Positions 19,548 to 27,290 of a stretch of DNA of 64,000 nt are shown here, piece after piece (within the stretch, counting starts at the first letter, position 1; every line of letters begins with the position of its first letter). This DNA comes from Pseudomonas sp. B21-056 (GTDB lineage Bacteria > Pseudomonadota > Gammaproteobacteria > Pseudomonadales > Pseudomonadaceae). A program made the position numbers and the translations under genes. The DNA is taken from contig NZ_CP087203.1 of the NCBI RefSeq assembly GCF_026016325.1, positions 2,914,001-2,978,000 on the forward strand, written 5' to 3'. The notes beneath the pieces were generated by a model. The model did not search any database. It was not told the origin of the DNA and was given only the letters and a program-made list of their open reading frames with translations.

Positions 19548-20971
19548 GGAAGCTCCTTGGCATTGGCCGTGTCGGTGTGAGAGCGCCCCAGGAAGTGTTC
19601 CAGGAGCAGTTGTTTCACCGCCGTGGCCGCAAGCTGCTGGGGCAATGGCAGATCACAATTGGTGATGAGCAGCGGGCCGGCCGGCTCACTGCCGGGCAGA
19701 CGTCCATGGCTGCCGCGAACCAGTCCGGTGTCCAGCGGAATCAGGTCCATGTAGTAGCGAAAACCGAGCTTCTTCTGCAGCAGGCGGCGCGCCACTTTCA
19801 GTTTTGGGAAACGAATGGCCGGGTCGATGAACAGCTCCAGCGGGTCGTAGCCCGGCTTGCGGTGGATGTCCACGGTGCGGGCAAAGTCGGGGGCCTTGCG
19901 GTCGTCGAACCAGTAGTAGTAATCGAACCAGTGCCCCGGCTCGGCCACGGCCACCAGCTCACCGCTGCGCGGATGGTCCAGGTGCCAGGCCCGTTGTTCG
20001 GCTTTATCCAACACCTGCTCGATGCCGGGTTGACGCAATAACAGCGCCTTGACCCGAGGAATGTCCTGCGCCTGCTTCACGTAGACATGGGCGATCTGAT
20101 GATCGGCGACGGCAAACGCGGCGCTGGCGCCGGGGTCGAGCAATTCCCAGCTCAGGGATTGCCGTACCTGCAACAAGCCTTCCGAGCGCAACAAGCGGTT
20201 GATGGACACCGATTGCCGGACGGCCTCGATGCCGTACTCGGACAACAGCATCACCGCCGCGCCTCGTGCCTGGGCAACGTCGAGCAGGCGACCCACCTCA
20301 CTGTCGATGGCCCGCACTTCGTCGGCAATCGACGGATGATCAGGGCCCAGGCGTTGCAGGCTGTAGTCCAGGTGAGGCAGGTAGACCAACTGCAGATCGG
20401 GGCGGTTGATGTCGAATTCGGCGATGGCGCAGTCGACGATCCAGCGGCTCGACGCGATGCCCGCCGCCGGCCCCCAGAAGGCCGGGAACGGAAACTCACC
20501 GATCTGCTGTTCGATACGTTCGTGCAACGTGGACGGTGCCGAATACAGGCCGAACATCTTGCGACCATCGGCGGGATAGTGCGGGCGCGGGGTGATGGCG
20601 GCGTCCACGTCCGCGTACATGTTGTACCACCAGAACAACTGGCTGCAGCGAAACCCTGGAAGCTGGCGCTTGAGTGTGTGCCAGACCTTTTCGCCCTGGA
20701 TCAGGGCATTGGGTTGCAGCCAGAAGCGTACTTCGGCCTGATCGCGAAAATACCAGCCGTTGCCGACGATGCCGTGCGCTGCCGGCGTCAGCCCGGTGAG
20801 GATCGAAGCCTGCACCGACGAGGTGACGGCCGGAAACACCGGTTGCAGGCTGGCCATCCTGGCTGTTTTCAGCAAGGCATTGATGTGCGGCGTCGCCGCG
20901 CCCAACAACGCCGGGGTCAGCCCCACCACGTTGATCAACAGCAGCGGTTGGCGCGGGCGCTCAGAGGACAT
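19517..20971 (-). CDS. eboF: EboF-like alkaline-phosphatase-superfamily protein
   Basis: This 484-residue protein resembles nucleotide pyrophosphatases/phosphodiesterases. The nucleophile region is 'FPAVTSSVQASILTGLTPAAHG' with Thr as the expected nucleophile, and 'LPHLDYSLQRLGPDHPS' holds the D...H...GP ligand set. Two usual metal ligands look altered: the first-strand 'DG' is 'VVG', and the 'DHG' motif is 'SEYG'. The family in ebo clusters is annotated the same way. ATG 20971 is chosen because it overlaps the eboE stop by 11 bases and is where the fold begins. In scytonemin-making cyanobacteria the ebo genes are needed to bring a precursor to the periplasm. Confidence 0.8.
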   Translation of the reverse strand: MSSERPRQPLLLINVVGLTPALLGAATPHINALLKTARMASLQPVFPAVTSSVQASILTGLTPAAHGIVGNGWYFRDQAEVRFWLQPNALIQGEKVWHTLKRQLPGFRCSQLFWWYNMYADVDAAITPRPHYPADGRKMFGLYSAPSTLHERIEQQIGEFPFPAFWGPAAGIASSRWIVDCAIAEFDINRPDLQLVYLPHLDYSLQRLGPDHPSIADEVRAIDSEVGRLLDVAQARGAAVMLLSEYGIEAVRQSVSINRLLRSEGLLQVRQSLSWELLDPGASAAFAVADHQIAHVYVKQAQDIPRVKALLLRQPGIEQVLDKAEQRAWHLDHPRSGELVAVAEPGHWFDYYYWFDDRKAPDFARTVDIHRKPGYDPLELFIDPAIRFPKLKVARRLLQKKLGFRYYMDLIPLDTGLVRGSHGRLPGSEPAGPLLITNCDLPLPQQLAATAVKQLLLEHFLGRSHTDTANAKELPCGEPLPSQF

Positions 20972-22190
20972 TGGCGTACGCCTCCCGCGCCTGGGGTTGC
21001 AGCAGTTGCCGTCGGTGCAGTTGCTTCTCGACCCAGCGCAATTCCCTGGCGATGCCCTGGAGCTGGGCGTGCATGGTAGTGGGGCGCAGCAACTCGGGCA
21101 GGACACCCCAGCTGTAGGTTTCCACCTCCAGTACCGGACGGAAATCCTCGTGGTCGGCAAGGAAGTCGAAGGTCTGTTCCAAAGCATTCTGGCTGCCGCT
21201 GAGCTCGGGCAGCAGCAAGTGTTCGCTGAACAGCGGAATGTGGAAATGAATCCGCAGTTCGGGGTGTTGCCCCGGGGTTTTTGTGCAATCGTCGAGGGCG
21301 GCCGGAAGGTCGGCCCAGGCTGCCAGGCGATCCTGCCCATCGCGGGCCTTCACCTGATGCAGGTAGGTGGCTTCGGCAAAATCTCCCAGGGTCCTGAGCA
21401 CCTGTTCGCGGCGCTCGTCCTCCTGGGGCAAGCGACAGATCAAGGCGTTGGACAGTTGGATCTTGCCCACGGGCACCCGGGCCTGTCGCAGCTTGTCCAG
21501 CGACTGATAACAATCTTCGAAGACCACGGCCTGGTGGCACACGTCAAAACACAGCGCCAGATGATCATGGTGCGGATCGCTGGCTTGCAGGCGCTGGAAG
21601 AACGCGATGGCCTGGTCGGTGTGTTCCAGCACGCAGTCCGGTTCCATCTCCAGGCAGAACACGATCTTCTTGCCGGTTTCCTGATGCAGCCTGTGCAACG
21701 AGGCCGTGAGTTGGCGCAGCTGATGCTCGGCGTGCCGATGCAGGATTGCATTCCAGTGGGCGGCATAGCCCAGTGGCACGGTGGAAATCACCCCCTGATC
21801 ACAATCCGGCGGCAGGGCCTGGGCTAGGATCCGGGCCAGGTTCAGGCTGTACACCAGCCGCTTCGGATCGGCCCAACTGGGCAGGTAGACCTCGGCCTTC
21901 ACCGCGCCCTGATGAAACTGGCCGTAGGGAAAACCGTTGAGTGAGGTCAGGCGCATCCCACTGCTTTGCAGCAGGCTGAGAAAGTCCGTACGTGCCGCCG
22001 TTTGTTGCAGTTCGGCGGCGGCGAGGGCGCTGATCCACAGGCCGCTGTCCTGCTCGTCGAGCCTGCGTAGCGTGCGCACGCCCCGAAAATGCTGTTCGAT
22101 GGAAGACCGCAGCCCGGCCAGGTCACGGGTCGGGTGCACGTTGCTGCAATAGCCGACCTGCCCGGCTTGCCAACCCGTGCCGCCGCTCAT
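20961..22190 (-). CDS. eboE: EboE-like metabolite traffic protein
   Basis: This 409-residue protein begins 'MSGGTGWQAGQVGYCSNVHP', and 'GYCSNVHP' is a hallmark of EboE. The rest reads as a xylose-isomerase-like TIM barrel: 'CLEMEPDC' (acidic), 'HDHLALCFDVCHQAVVFED' and 'HFHIPLF' supply the acidic and His residues typical of metal sites in that fold. The ATG at 22190 overlaps the eboB stop by ATGA; an upstream ATG is in the same frame but lies inside eboB. It is one of six ebo genes in an unbroken run. The actual reaction, if any, is unknown. Confidence 0.85.
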   Translation of the reverse strand: MSGGTGWQAGQVGYCSNVHPTRDLAGLRSSIEQHFRGVRTLRRLDEQDSGLWISALAAAELQQTAARTDFLSLLQSSGMRLTSLNGFPYGQFHQGAVKAEVYLPSWADPKRLVYSLNLARILAQALPPDCDQGVISTVPLGYAAHWNAILHRHAEHQLRQLTASLHRLHQETGKKIVFCLEMEPDCVLEHTDQAIAFFQRLQASDPHHDHLALCFDVCHQAVVFEDCYQSLDKLRQARVPVGKIQLSNALICRLPQEDERREQVLRTLGDFAEATYLHQVKARDGQDRLAAWADLPAALDDCTKTPGQHPELRIHFHIPLFSEHLLLPELSGSQNALEQTFDFLADHEDFRPVLEVETYSWGVLPELLRPTTMHAQLQGIARELRWVEKQLHRRQLLQPQAREAYANVL

Positions 22191-23071
22191 TTGATCACCG
22201 GTTCCTGGCCGCGCAGGGCGGAATTTTCCTGCCACTGCCGACGCTGGTCGATGGGCAGCGGGGTGCCGACCAGGGTCTTGTCCAGTTGGCCGCTCTGGGC
22301 AAAGAAGTCCACCGGGTTGTGGAACAGCACTTGCTCGACCTGAGCCTCACTGAAGCCGGCCGCCAACATGGCCTGACCGGTTTTCGGCACCTTGAGCGGG
22401 TCGCTGATGCCCCAGTCGGCGGCGCTGTTGACCACCATTTTCTCGGTGCCGTATTCCTGCAACAGGGCGACCATGCGCTGTTCCGACATCTTGGTATTGG
22501 GGTAAATGGAGTGGCCGCGCCAGCAATCGGTTTCCAGCACCAGGGGCAGGGTCAATTCGTTGAGGTGGTCGATGATCACCAGGTGCTCGGCAATCCCGAC
22601 TTCACGAATGACCGCCAGGGTTCGCTTGGTACCGCCGATCTTGTCGCGGTGTGGGGTGTGTACCAGCACCGGCAGATTGAACTGCCGGGCCAGTTCCAGT
22701 TGCGCGGCGAGGAAACGATCCTCTTCCGGGGTGATGTCGTCATAACCGATTTCGCCGACCGCGACCACGCCGTCTTTCACCAGGTAGCGCGGCAGGATCT
22801 CCAGCACCTCATTGGCGATCGACAGGTCATTGGCCTCCTTGGGGTTGAGGCCGATGGTGCAGAAGTGATGGATACCGAACATGCTGGCGCGAAAGCGCTC
22901 CCAGCCCAGCAGGGTGTCGAAGTAGTCGATGAAACTGCCGACACTGGTCCTGGCCTGGCCCTGCCAGAAGGCCGGTTCGATGACCCCGGTGATGCCGGCG
23001 GCCGCCATGTTCTGGTAGTCATCGGTGGTACGGCTGACCATATGAATGTGCGGATCGAAGTACTTGGGCAT
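22187..23071 (-). CDS. eboB: EboB-like TatD-family metal-dependent hydrolase
   Basis: This 294-residue protein is a TIM-barrel amidohydrolase of the TatD type. Metal ligands are visible in order: 'FDPHIHM' (HxH), 'VGEIGYDD' (Glu), 'VLVHTPH' (His), 'VIIDHLNE' (His) and 'NSAADWG' (Asp). All are present, so it should be an active hydrolase. The phosphate-ester or amide substrate is not known for ebo members. It follows eboA by 38 bases and overlaps eboE by 4, so the cluster order here is eboD-C-A-B-E-F. Confidence 0.87.
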   Translation of the reverse strand: MPKYFDPHIHMVSRTTDDYQNMAAAGITGVIEPAFWQGQARTSVGSFIDYFDTLLGWERFRASMFGIHHFCTIGLNPKEANDLSIANEVLEILPRYLVKDGVVAVGEIGYDDITPEEDRFLAAQLELARQFNLPVLVHTPHRDKIGGTKRTLAVIREVGIAEHLVIIDHLNELTLPLVLETDCWRGHSIYPNTKMSEQRMVALLQEYGTEKMVVNSAADWGISDPLKVPKTGQAMLAAGFSEAQVEQVLFHNPVDFFAQSGQLDKTLVGTPLPIDQRRQWQENSALRGQEPVIK

Positions 23072-23109
23072 GGTGAGTCCTCATCAGGAATGCAGGGAAC
23101 CGTTGAGCA

Positions 23110-23883
23110 TCAGTTCAGTGAAATGTGGGCCAGATAGTCGTGCCATTCCGGCGGCAACCGTTGCTGCTGGGCCAGGCCGACCAGGCGCTGGCGTTGTGCC
23201 GGGCTGAGCAGGTCGAAATCGATGGCTCGCGGCAGCCCGGCGGACACCGTTCGTTCGGCGGCGAGTTGTTCGGCCAGCAGGTCGAGGGCCAACTGGTTGA
23301 GGCTGACACTGTGCCGTTGGGTCAGGCCGAGCAGTCGGCGCACATCGAGTCCCATGCCCAAGGCCTTCAGCACCAGTTGATGGAAGGCCCGCTCGTCGTA
23401 GTGGCGCGACGGATAGAGGGTGTCCAGGGCGAGGGCGGCAAACACCTGGCTGTTGCTGGTGCGCCCGGCTTGCAGCGCAAGCTCCACGCACGCCCCCTGG
23501 CTGTCGAGCCAGTCGAGGGCTTTCAAGAGCGCGATCTTTTCCTGATCGTCGCCCCACAGGAACAACTGGCGGAGCAAGGGCAACTGTTCGGCGGCGGGCT
23601 GTTGCGCCAGCACCTGGGCCAGCAACAAGGCCCGTGTGAGCTGCACATTGCTCCAGTGGGCCTTGCCGGGCAGGGCATGCTCCTTGAGATGACGCTTGCA
23701 CTGGCTGCTCAATAGCGCCGTGGTCGTCGCGTCCGGGTGTTGGGCAAGCTGCTCCTGCGCCTGGGTCCACCATTGCTGCTCGGCAGCATCGAGCTGTTGC
23801 GTGAGCAACTGGCGATGTTCGGCGAGGCAGTCGTGACGCATTTCAAAGGCCGCCGATGACGGCGCGGTAACGTCCGTGTTCAT
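23110..23883 (-). CDS. eboA: EboA domain protein
   Basis: This 257-residue, mostly helical, Leu/Gln/Ala-rich cytoplasmic protein is recognised by position in the ebo run and by blocks such as 'LLRQLFLWGDDQEKIALLKAL' (shortened motif: LFLWGDDQEK) and 'NLALDTLYPSRHYDERAFHQLVLKALG' (shortened: YPSRHYDERAF). These are shared by EboA domain proteins as I remember them. No catalytic motif is known. It overlaps eboC by ATGA. In P. fluorescens NZI7 the same gene set, called EDB, is required to repel grazing Caenorhabditis elegans. Confidence 0.8.
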   Translation of the reverse strand: MNTDVTAPSSAAFEMRHDCLAEHRQLLTQQLDAAEQQWWTQAQEQLAQHPDATTTALLSSQCKRHLKEHALPGKAHWSNVQLTRALLLAQVLAQQPAAEQLPLLRQLFLWGDDQEKIALLKALDWLDSQGACVELALQAGRTSNSQVFAALALDTLYPSRHYDERAFHQLVLKALGMGLDVRRLLGLTQRHSVSLNQLALDLLAEQLAAERTVSAGLPRAIDFDLLSPAQRQRLVGLAQQQRLPPEWHDYLAHISLN

Positions 23884-24770
23884 GTCGGTTTGATCCAGCG
23901 TTGGAAGTGTGGGAGCAGGAAAAACACCAGGACACAGGCCAGGCTGCCCAGCGGCTGGTCGGCCACTGCCAGCACCAGGGCATCGAACAGTGGCAGCGCC
24001 GCCAGGCCGGCACCGATAAACCCCCGGACCTGCCGTTGCTGTGGTCTAGCCAGATGACGCCAGTAACTGCGTCCCAGCCAGCCCAGCCAGAGCAGCATGA
24101 CCGGCCAGAACCAGAGGTTATTCGAGTAGATCGCCAGCACCAGTGGGCTCAGCATCAACAGCAGGGGCAGCCGGCTGAGCAACTGGTTACGGTGTTCCTG
24201 GCGGGCCAGGTAGGTCAGGCCGCTGATGTAGACACCGAGCAGGATTGCGCAAAGCCAGATCGGCCCCGGCGGGAGCGCCAGGCTGGCCGCCGCCGTGAGG
24301 TAGAGCGTCGAGCGGCAGGCGCCCATCAGCCAGACGCTGTGGGCGTACTTCTTGTGCAGCAGGTTGTAACCCAGGATGCAGCCCACCAGCAGGGTGGCGC
24401 TGCCCAGCAGCCAGTGCGGCTGATCGATCAACCGGCTCAGGCCCAGCAGTGCCGCGGCGGCCAGCATCAGCAACAACGCCGTGGCCAACCGCACCTGCTG
24501 GCGGCTGACCAGGCCCAGGGTGATGGGGCGAGGATTCTGGTGCTGCTGGTCCCAATCGGCGTCCAGCAGGTCATTCAACAACATGCCGGCCAGGTACAGC
24601 AGTGACAGCGCGGCCAGCAGCAGGAGCCACACCAGGGACGACGGTGGCGCCAGGGCCCCGGCGCTGCTGGCGAGCAGGGCGGCGGCCAGGGTGTTGGTCC
24701 ACACCGTGGGCAGGTTGGACACCCGGCCCAGGGTCATCCAGGTCTTGAGATTCAGCGGTGCCTGGCTCAT
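23880..24770 (-). CDS. eboC: EboC-like UbiA-family prenyltransferase
   Basis: This 296-residue membrane protein has about eight hydrophobic segments. The first prenyl-diphosphate motif 'NDLLDADWDQQ' (NDxxDxxxD) lies at about residues 65-75. The second Asp-rich motif of UbiA enzymes is not evident: the matching loop reads 'LTYLARQEHRN'. It may therefore bind a prenyl-like substrate in an altered way. It overlaps eboD and eboA by 4 bases each. Family membership is clear; the transferred group and acceptor are unknown. Confidence 0.87.
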   Translation of the reverse strand: MSQAPLNLKTWMTLGRVSNLPTVWTNTLAAALLASSAGALAPPSSLVWLLLLAALSLLYLAGMLLNDLLDADWDQQHQNPRPITLGLVSRQQVRLATALLLMLAAAALLGLSRLIDQPHWLLGSATLLVGCILGYNLLHKKYAHSVWLMGACRSTLYLTAAASLALPPGPIWLCAILLGVYISGLTYLARQEHRNQLLSRLPLLLMLSPLVLAIYSNNLWFWPVMLLWLGWLGRSYWRHLARPQQRQVRGFIGAGLAALPLFDALVLAVADQPLGSLACVLVFFLLPHFQRWIKPT

Positions 24771-26644
24771 TGCGCGCAGCCTTCGCTCAGGGTGAGCGCC
24801 GGATCACCGAGGGCGGACAACCGTTGCAGCGCCTGCTCCATTCGGCCGGCATCGATCTCATGCAGGTCCAGCGACTCGCCGATCCGACTGAGCATGGGGA
24901 TGGAGAGCGCCCCGCCCAGGTGCTGGCGGAACTCTTCCAGCCCGAGCAACACCCGCGAACGACCCTGTTCATCTTTCAGGTCCAGTTCGGGTGGGTTGAG
25001 GCAGAAACCGAGCTTGAGCAGCAGGCGCAGGATGCGTTCGCTGTCGGCATCGCTCAACAGTCCCAGGGCATTGGCGTAGAGGCTGTCCAGGGCGATGCCC
25101 ACCGCCACCGCCTCACCATGGCGGAGCCGGTGATGGCTGAGATTTTCCAGCTTGTGCGCCGCCCAGTGTCCATAGTCCAGCGGGCGGCCGTTACCGCGCT
25201 CGAATGGGTCGCCGGCCCCGGTGATGTGCGCCAGGTGCAACTCGGCGCAGCGACGGATGGCATAGCGGCTGGCGGCGTGGTCGAAGTGGGCGAGGGCGTC
25301 GGCCTGTTGCTCCATCCATTGGAAGAAAGCCTGGTCCTTGATCAGCGCGACTTTCACCGCTTCGGCCAGCCCGGCGATCTGATCGCGCCGGCTCAGGCTG
25401 GTCAGCAATTGGAAGTCGTTGATCACCGCCGTGGCGGGGTAGAACGCGCCGAGCAGGTTCTTCTGGCCGAAGGCATTGATGCCGTTCTTCACGCCGATGC
25501 CCGCGTCGTTCTGGGCCAGCACCGTGCTCGGGATCCGGATCAGGCGCATGCCACGATGGAAGGTGGCACAGGCATAGCCCACCGCATCCAGCACAGCACC
25601 ACCGCCCAGGACCAACACATAGCAATGCCGGTCCAGGCCATGCTGCAGCATGTCGCTGTAGAGCTGCTGCAGTACCTGTGAATCCTTGCTCAGTTCGCCG
25701 GCCGGTACGGCAATCGGTGGCGCTTGCAGATGCAGGTCCGCAGGGTGGGCGGCGAAGTAGGCGTCGATTTGCTCCCGCAACGATGGGACGCTGTGCAGCA
25801 GTTGTTCATCGACAAACACCAGTACCGTCACTGGGCCCCGTTGTCGGGCGGTGAGCTGGCGATGGAGGCAGGGATTGAGCGGGTCGAACAGGTGATCAGT
25901 GAATATCACCGGGTAGTCGTAACTGACCTCGAAGCGCCCGCGCAGGGGTTGTTCGCTGTCGCGCTTGCGCAGGCTTTTGAACAGGCTGTACCCGGCAATG
26001 AACAATCCGGGCAAGACCATGCTGGCGAGCAGGGTCACCAGCAACGCATTCTGCTCGACGAGGAAGCTGCCGATGGCGCTGTAGGCCAGCGCCAGGCCGG
26101 CATTGGCCAGGACGATCACCGGCACGAAGGCACGCAGCGGGTAGCGTTGCATCCCGGCGGCCACCACCGAGGTTTCCGCCAGCACCGGCACGCCCCGCAG
26201 GCAGATCAACGACAGCGTGCCCAACCGATACCCCAGTTGCCCCGGCTGGCGCTGATGCAGGCCCAAGCGGCCGGACAGCAGTCGGAAATAACCGGCTCCC
26301 AGGGCATAACCCAACCCGGCCCCCAGGCACAGCCCGAGGAAAATCACCAGGTAACCACCGAGGCTGCCAAGCATCGCCACGGCCATCAGCGCGACCATGC
26401 TCGAAGGCACCGGCAACACCACGTCCAACGCCAGCAGAGCGATCAGCAACAGCGCCAGGTTGAGTTTCTGGGCAGGCGTGGAGGGCAGGTACAGATTGAG
26501 GTGGGTCAGGAAGTCCTGGATCTGCTGTTCGAACAGCAGGAAGCTGGCGATCACCAGACCTGAGAAGCAGATCAACGACAGCCAGAAAGGCGTGGCTGGA
26601 CCTTTTTGCGCGAGCGCACGAAACCACCGGCTACGCTTCATCAA
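24767..26644 (-). CDS. eboD: EboD-like 3-dehydroquinate synthase fused to an N-terminal VTT/DedA-like membrane domain
   Basis: This 625-residue protein has two parts. Residues about 1-230 hold several membrane helices with a VTT/TVP38-like pattern ('VVLPVPSSMVALMAVAMLGS', 'LICLRGVPVLAETSVVAAGM'). Residues about 235-625 form a dehydroquinate-synthase fold with 'LGGGAVLDAVGYACATFHRG', 'GLAEAVKVALIKD' (Zn Glu), 'GHWAAHKLE' (Zn His) and 'LRHGEAVAVGIALDS' (Zn His). All metal ligands are kept, so a sugar-phosphate cyclase reaction is possible. The fusion anchors it to the membrane. Standard EboD proteins, as I know them, lack the membrane part. GAGGGA precedes the ATG. It is the first gene of the minus-strand operon. 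Confidence 0.88.
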   Translation of the reverse strand: MMKRSRWFRALAQKGPATPFWLSLICFSGLVIASFLLFEQQIQDFLTHLNLYLPSTPAQKLNLALLLIALLALDVVLPVPSSMVALMAVAMLGSLGGYLVIFLGLCLGAGLGYALGAGYFRLLSGRLGLHQRQPGQLGYRLGTLSLICLRGVPVLAETSVVAAGMQRYPLRAFVPVIVLANAGLALAYSAIGSFLVEQNALLVTLLASMVLPGLFIAGYSLFKSLRKRDSEQPLRGRFEVSYDYPVIFTDHLFDPLNPCLHRQLTARQRGPVTVLVFVDEQLLHSVPSLREQIDAYFAAHPADLHLQAPPIAVPAGELSKDSQVLQQLYSDMLQHGLDRHCYVLVLGGGAVLDAVGYACATFHRGMRLIRIPSTVLAQNDAGIGVKNGINAFGQKNLLGAFYPATAVINDFQLLTSLSRRDQIAGLAEAVKVALIKDQAFFQWMEQQADALAHFDHAASRYAIRRCAELHLAHITGAGDPFERGNGRPLDYGHWAAHKLENLSHHRLRHGEAVAVGIALDSLYANALGLLSDADSERILRLLLKLGFCLNPPELDLKDEQGRSRVLLGLEEFRQHLGGALSIPMLSRIGESLDLHEIDAGRMEQALQRLSALGDPALTLSEGCAQ

Positions 26645-26666
26645 GCATCCCTCTTTTATATTTTTG

Positions 26667-26713
26667 ACTGATTCCGTGTCAGTAATCTAAAAGCAGCGTC
26701 AGGTGGTTTTCAG
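26667..26713 (-). promoter_or_regulatory. Candidate promoter and operator of the ebo operon
   Basis: Reading the minus strand, CTGAAA (26708-26713), a 17-base spacer and TTAGAT (26685-26690) fit a sigma-70 promoter. Just downstream lies ACTGATTCCGTGTCAGT (26667-26683), an inverted repeat with 5-base arms that would overlap the transcription start, as a repressor site would. The start codon is at 26644. All of this is pattern-based. Confidence 0.4.
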
Positions 26714-26896
26714 GTCGATAGATGCTCTCGCTGGAGGGGCTGGCCCCGGTGCGTTGGGTTGTGCAGGTGAAGACAGTTTTGAATCTAGACGGGCCTTGTT
26801 TTTTTGCAAGGCGATTTGATGGCAAAGTGGTTTTTCGCCGACATCCTCAGGAAAGTGTCGGGCGTGGAGACCGCCTGGGGCCTTGGGAATACGGGC

Positions 26897-27062
26897 TGTG
26901 GGAGCGAGGCTGGCTCGCGATAGCGTCCAGCCTGCTTGCTTCGATATTGAATGTGCTACCGCTATCGCGAGCAGGCTCGCTCCCACATTATCCGGGTTGC
27001 ACTCGGTACCTGCGCCCGATCACCGATCCCCTGTGGGAGCGAGCCTGCTCGCGATAGCGGAG
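26897..27062. repeat. REPIN and extra REP upstream of the ebo operon
   Basis: In the 432-base gap between eboD and the YodC-like gene there is one REPIN (CTGTGGGAGCGAGGCTGGCT at about 26898, inverted partner ending about 26987) and a single REP at about 27031-27061. The rest of the gap shows only the ebo promoter candidate. Confidence 0.85.
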
Positions 27063-27077
27063 GGTCAGCTGAGAGAG

Positions 27078-27290
27078 TCAGGTTCCTTCGCCATCGGGTA
27101 CCGTGGACGCCGGGATCAGGTCGCGGATGGCATAGAAACCTTGCACCAGTCGATTCTTGGCCCGGTACTCGCACAGGAGCAGCAGGGTATCGGGCAGTTG
27201 GGCGATCGACGAGGCAGGCTTGACCACCATGGTCTTGCCGCCCGAGCGTAAACGGACAAGTGTTCCAGGTTCGAATGTGTCCATTTTCAT
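27078..27290 (-). CDS. Small YodC-like (DUF2158) protein
   Basis: This 70-residue protein contains 'FEPGTLVRLRSGGKTMVVKP', the beta-rich opening of YodC/DUF2158 proteins, followed by 'LLLLCEYRAKNRLVQGFY'. The ATG follows the stop codon of the outer-membrane factor gene with no gap (TGAATG), and the AGGTGA that ends that gene can serve as its ribosome site. Translation of the two is therefore likely coupled. The function of the family is unknown. Confidence 0.7.
   Translation of the reverse strand: MKMDTFEPGTLVRLRSGGKTMVVKPASSIAQLPDTLLLLCEYRAKNRLVQGFYAIRDLIPASTVPDGEGT

Noticed and set aside
20972..21340. Longer start for EboF at 21340
   Set aside because: The added stretch lies within eboE in another frame, and the phosphatase fold begins at 20971.
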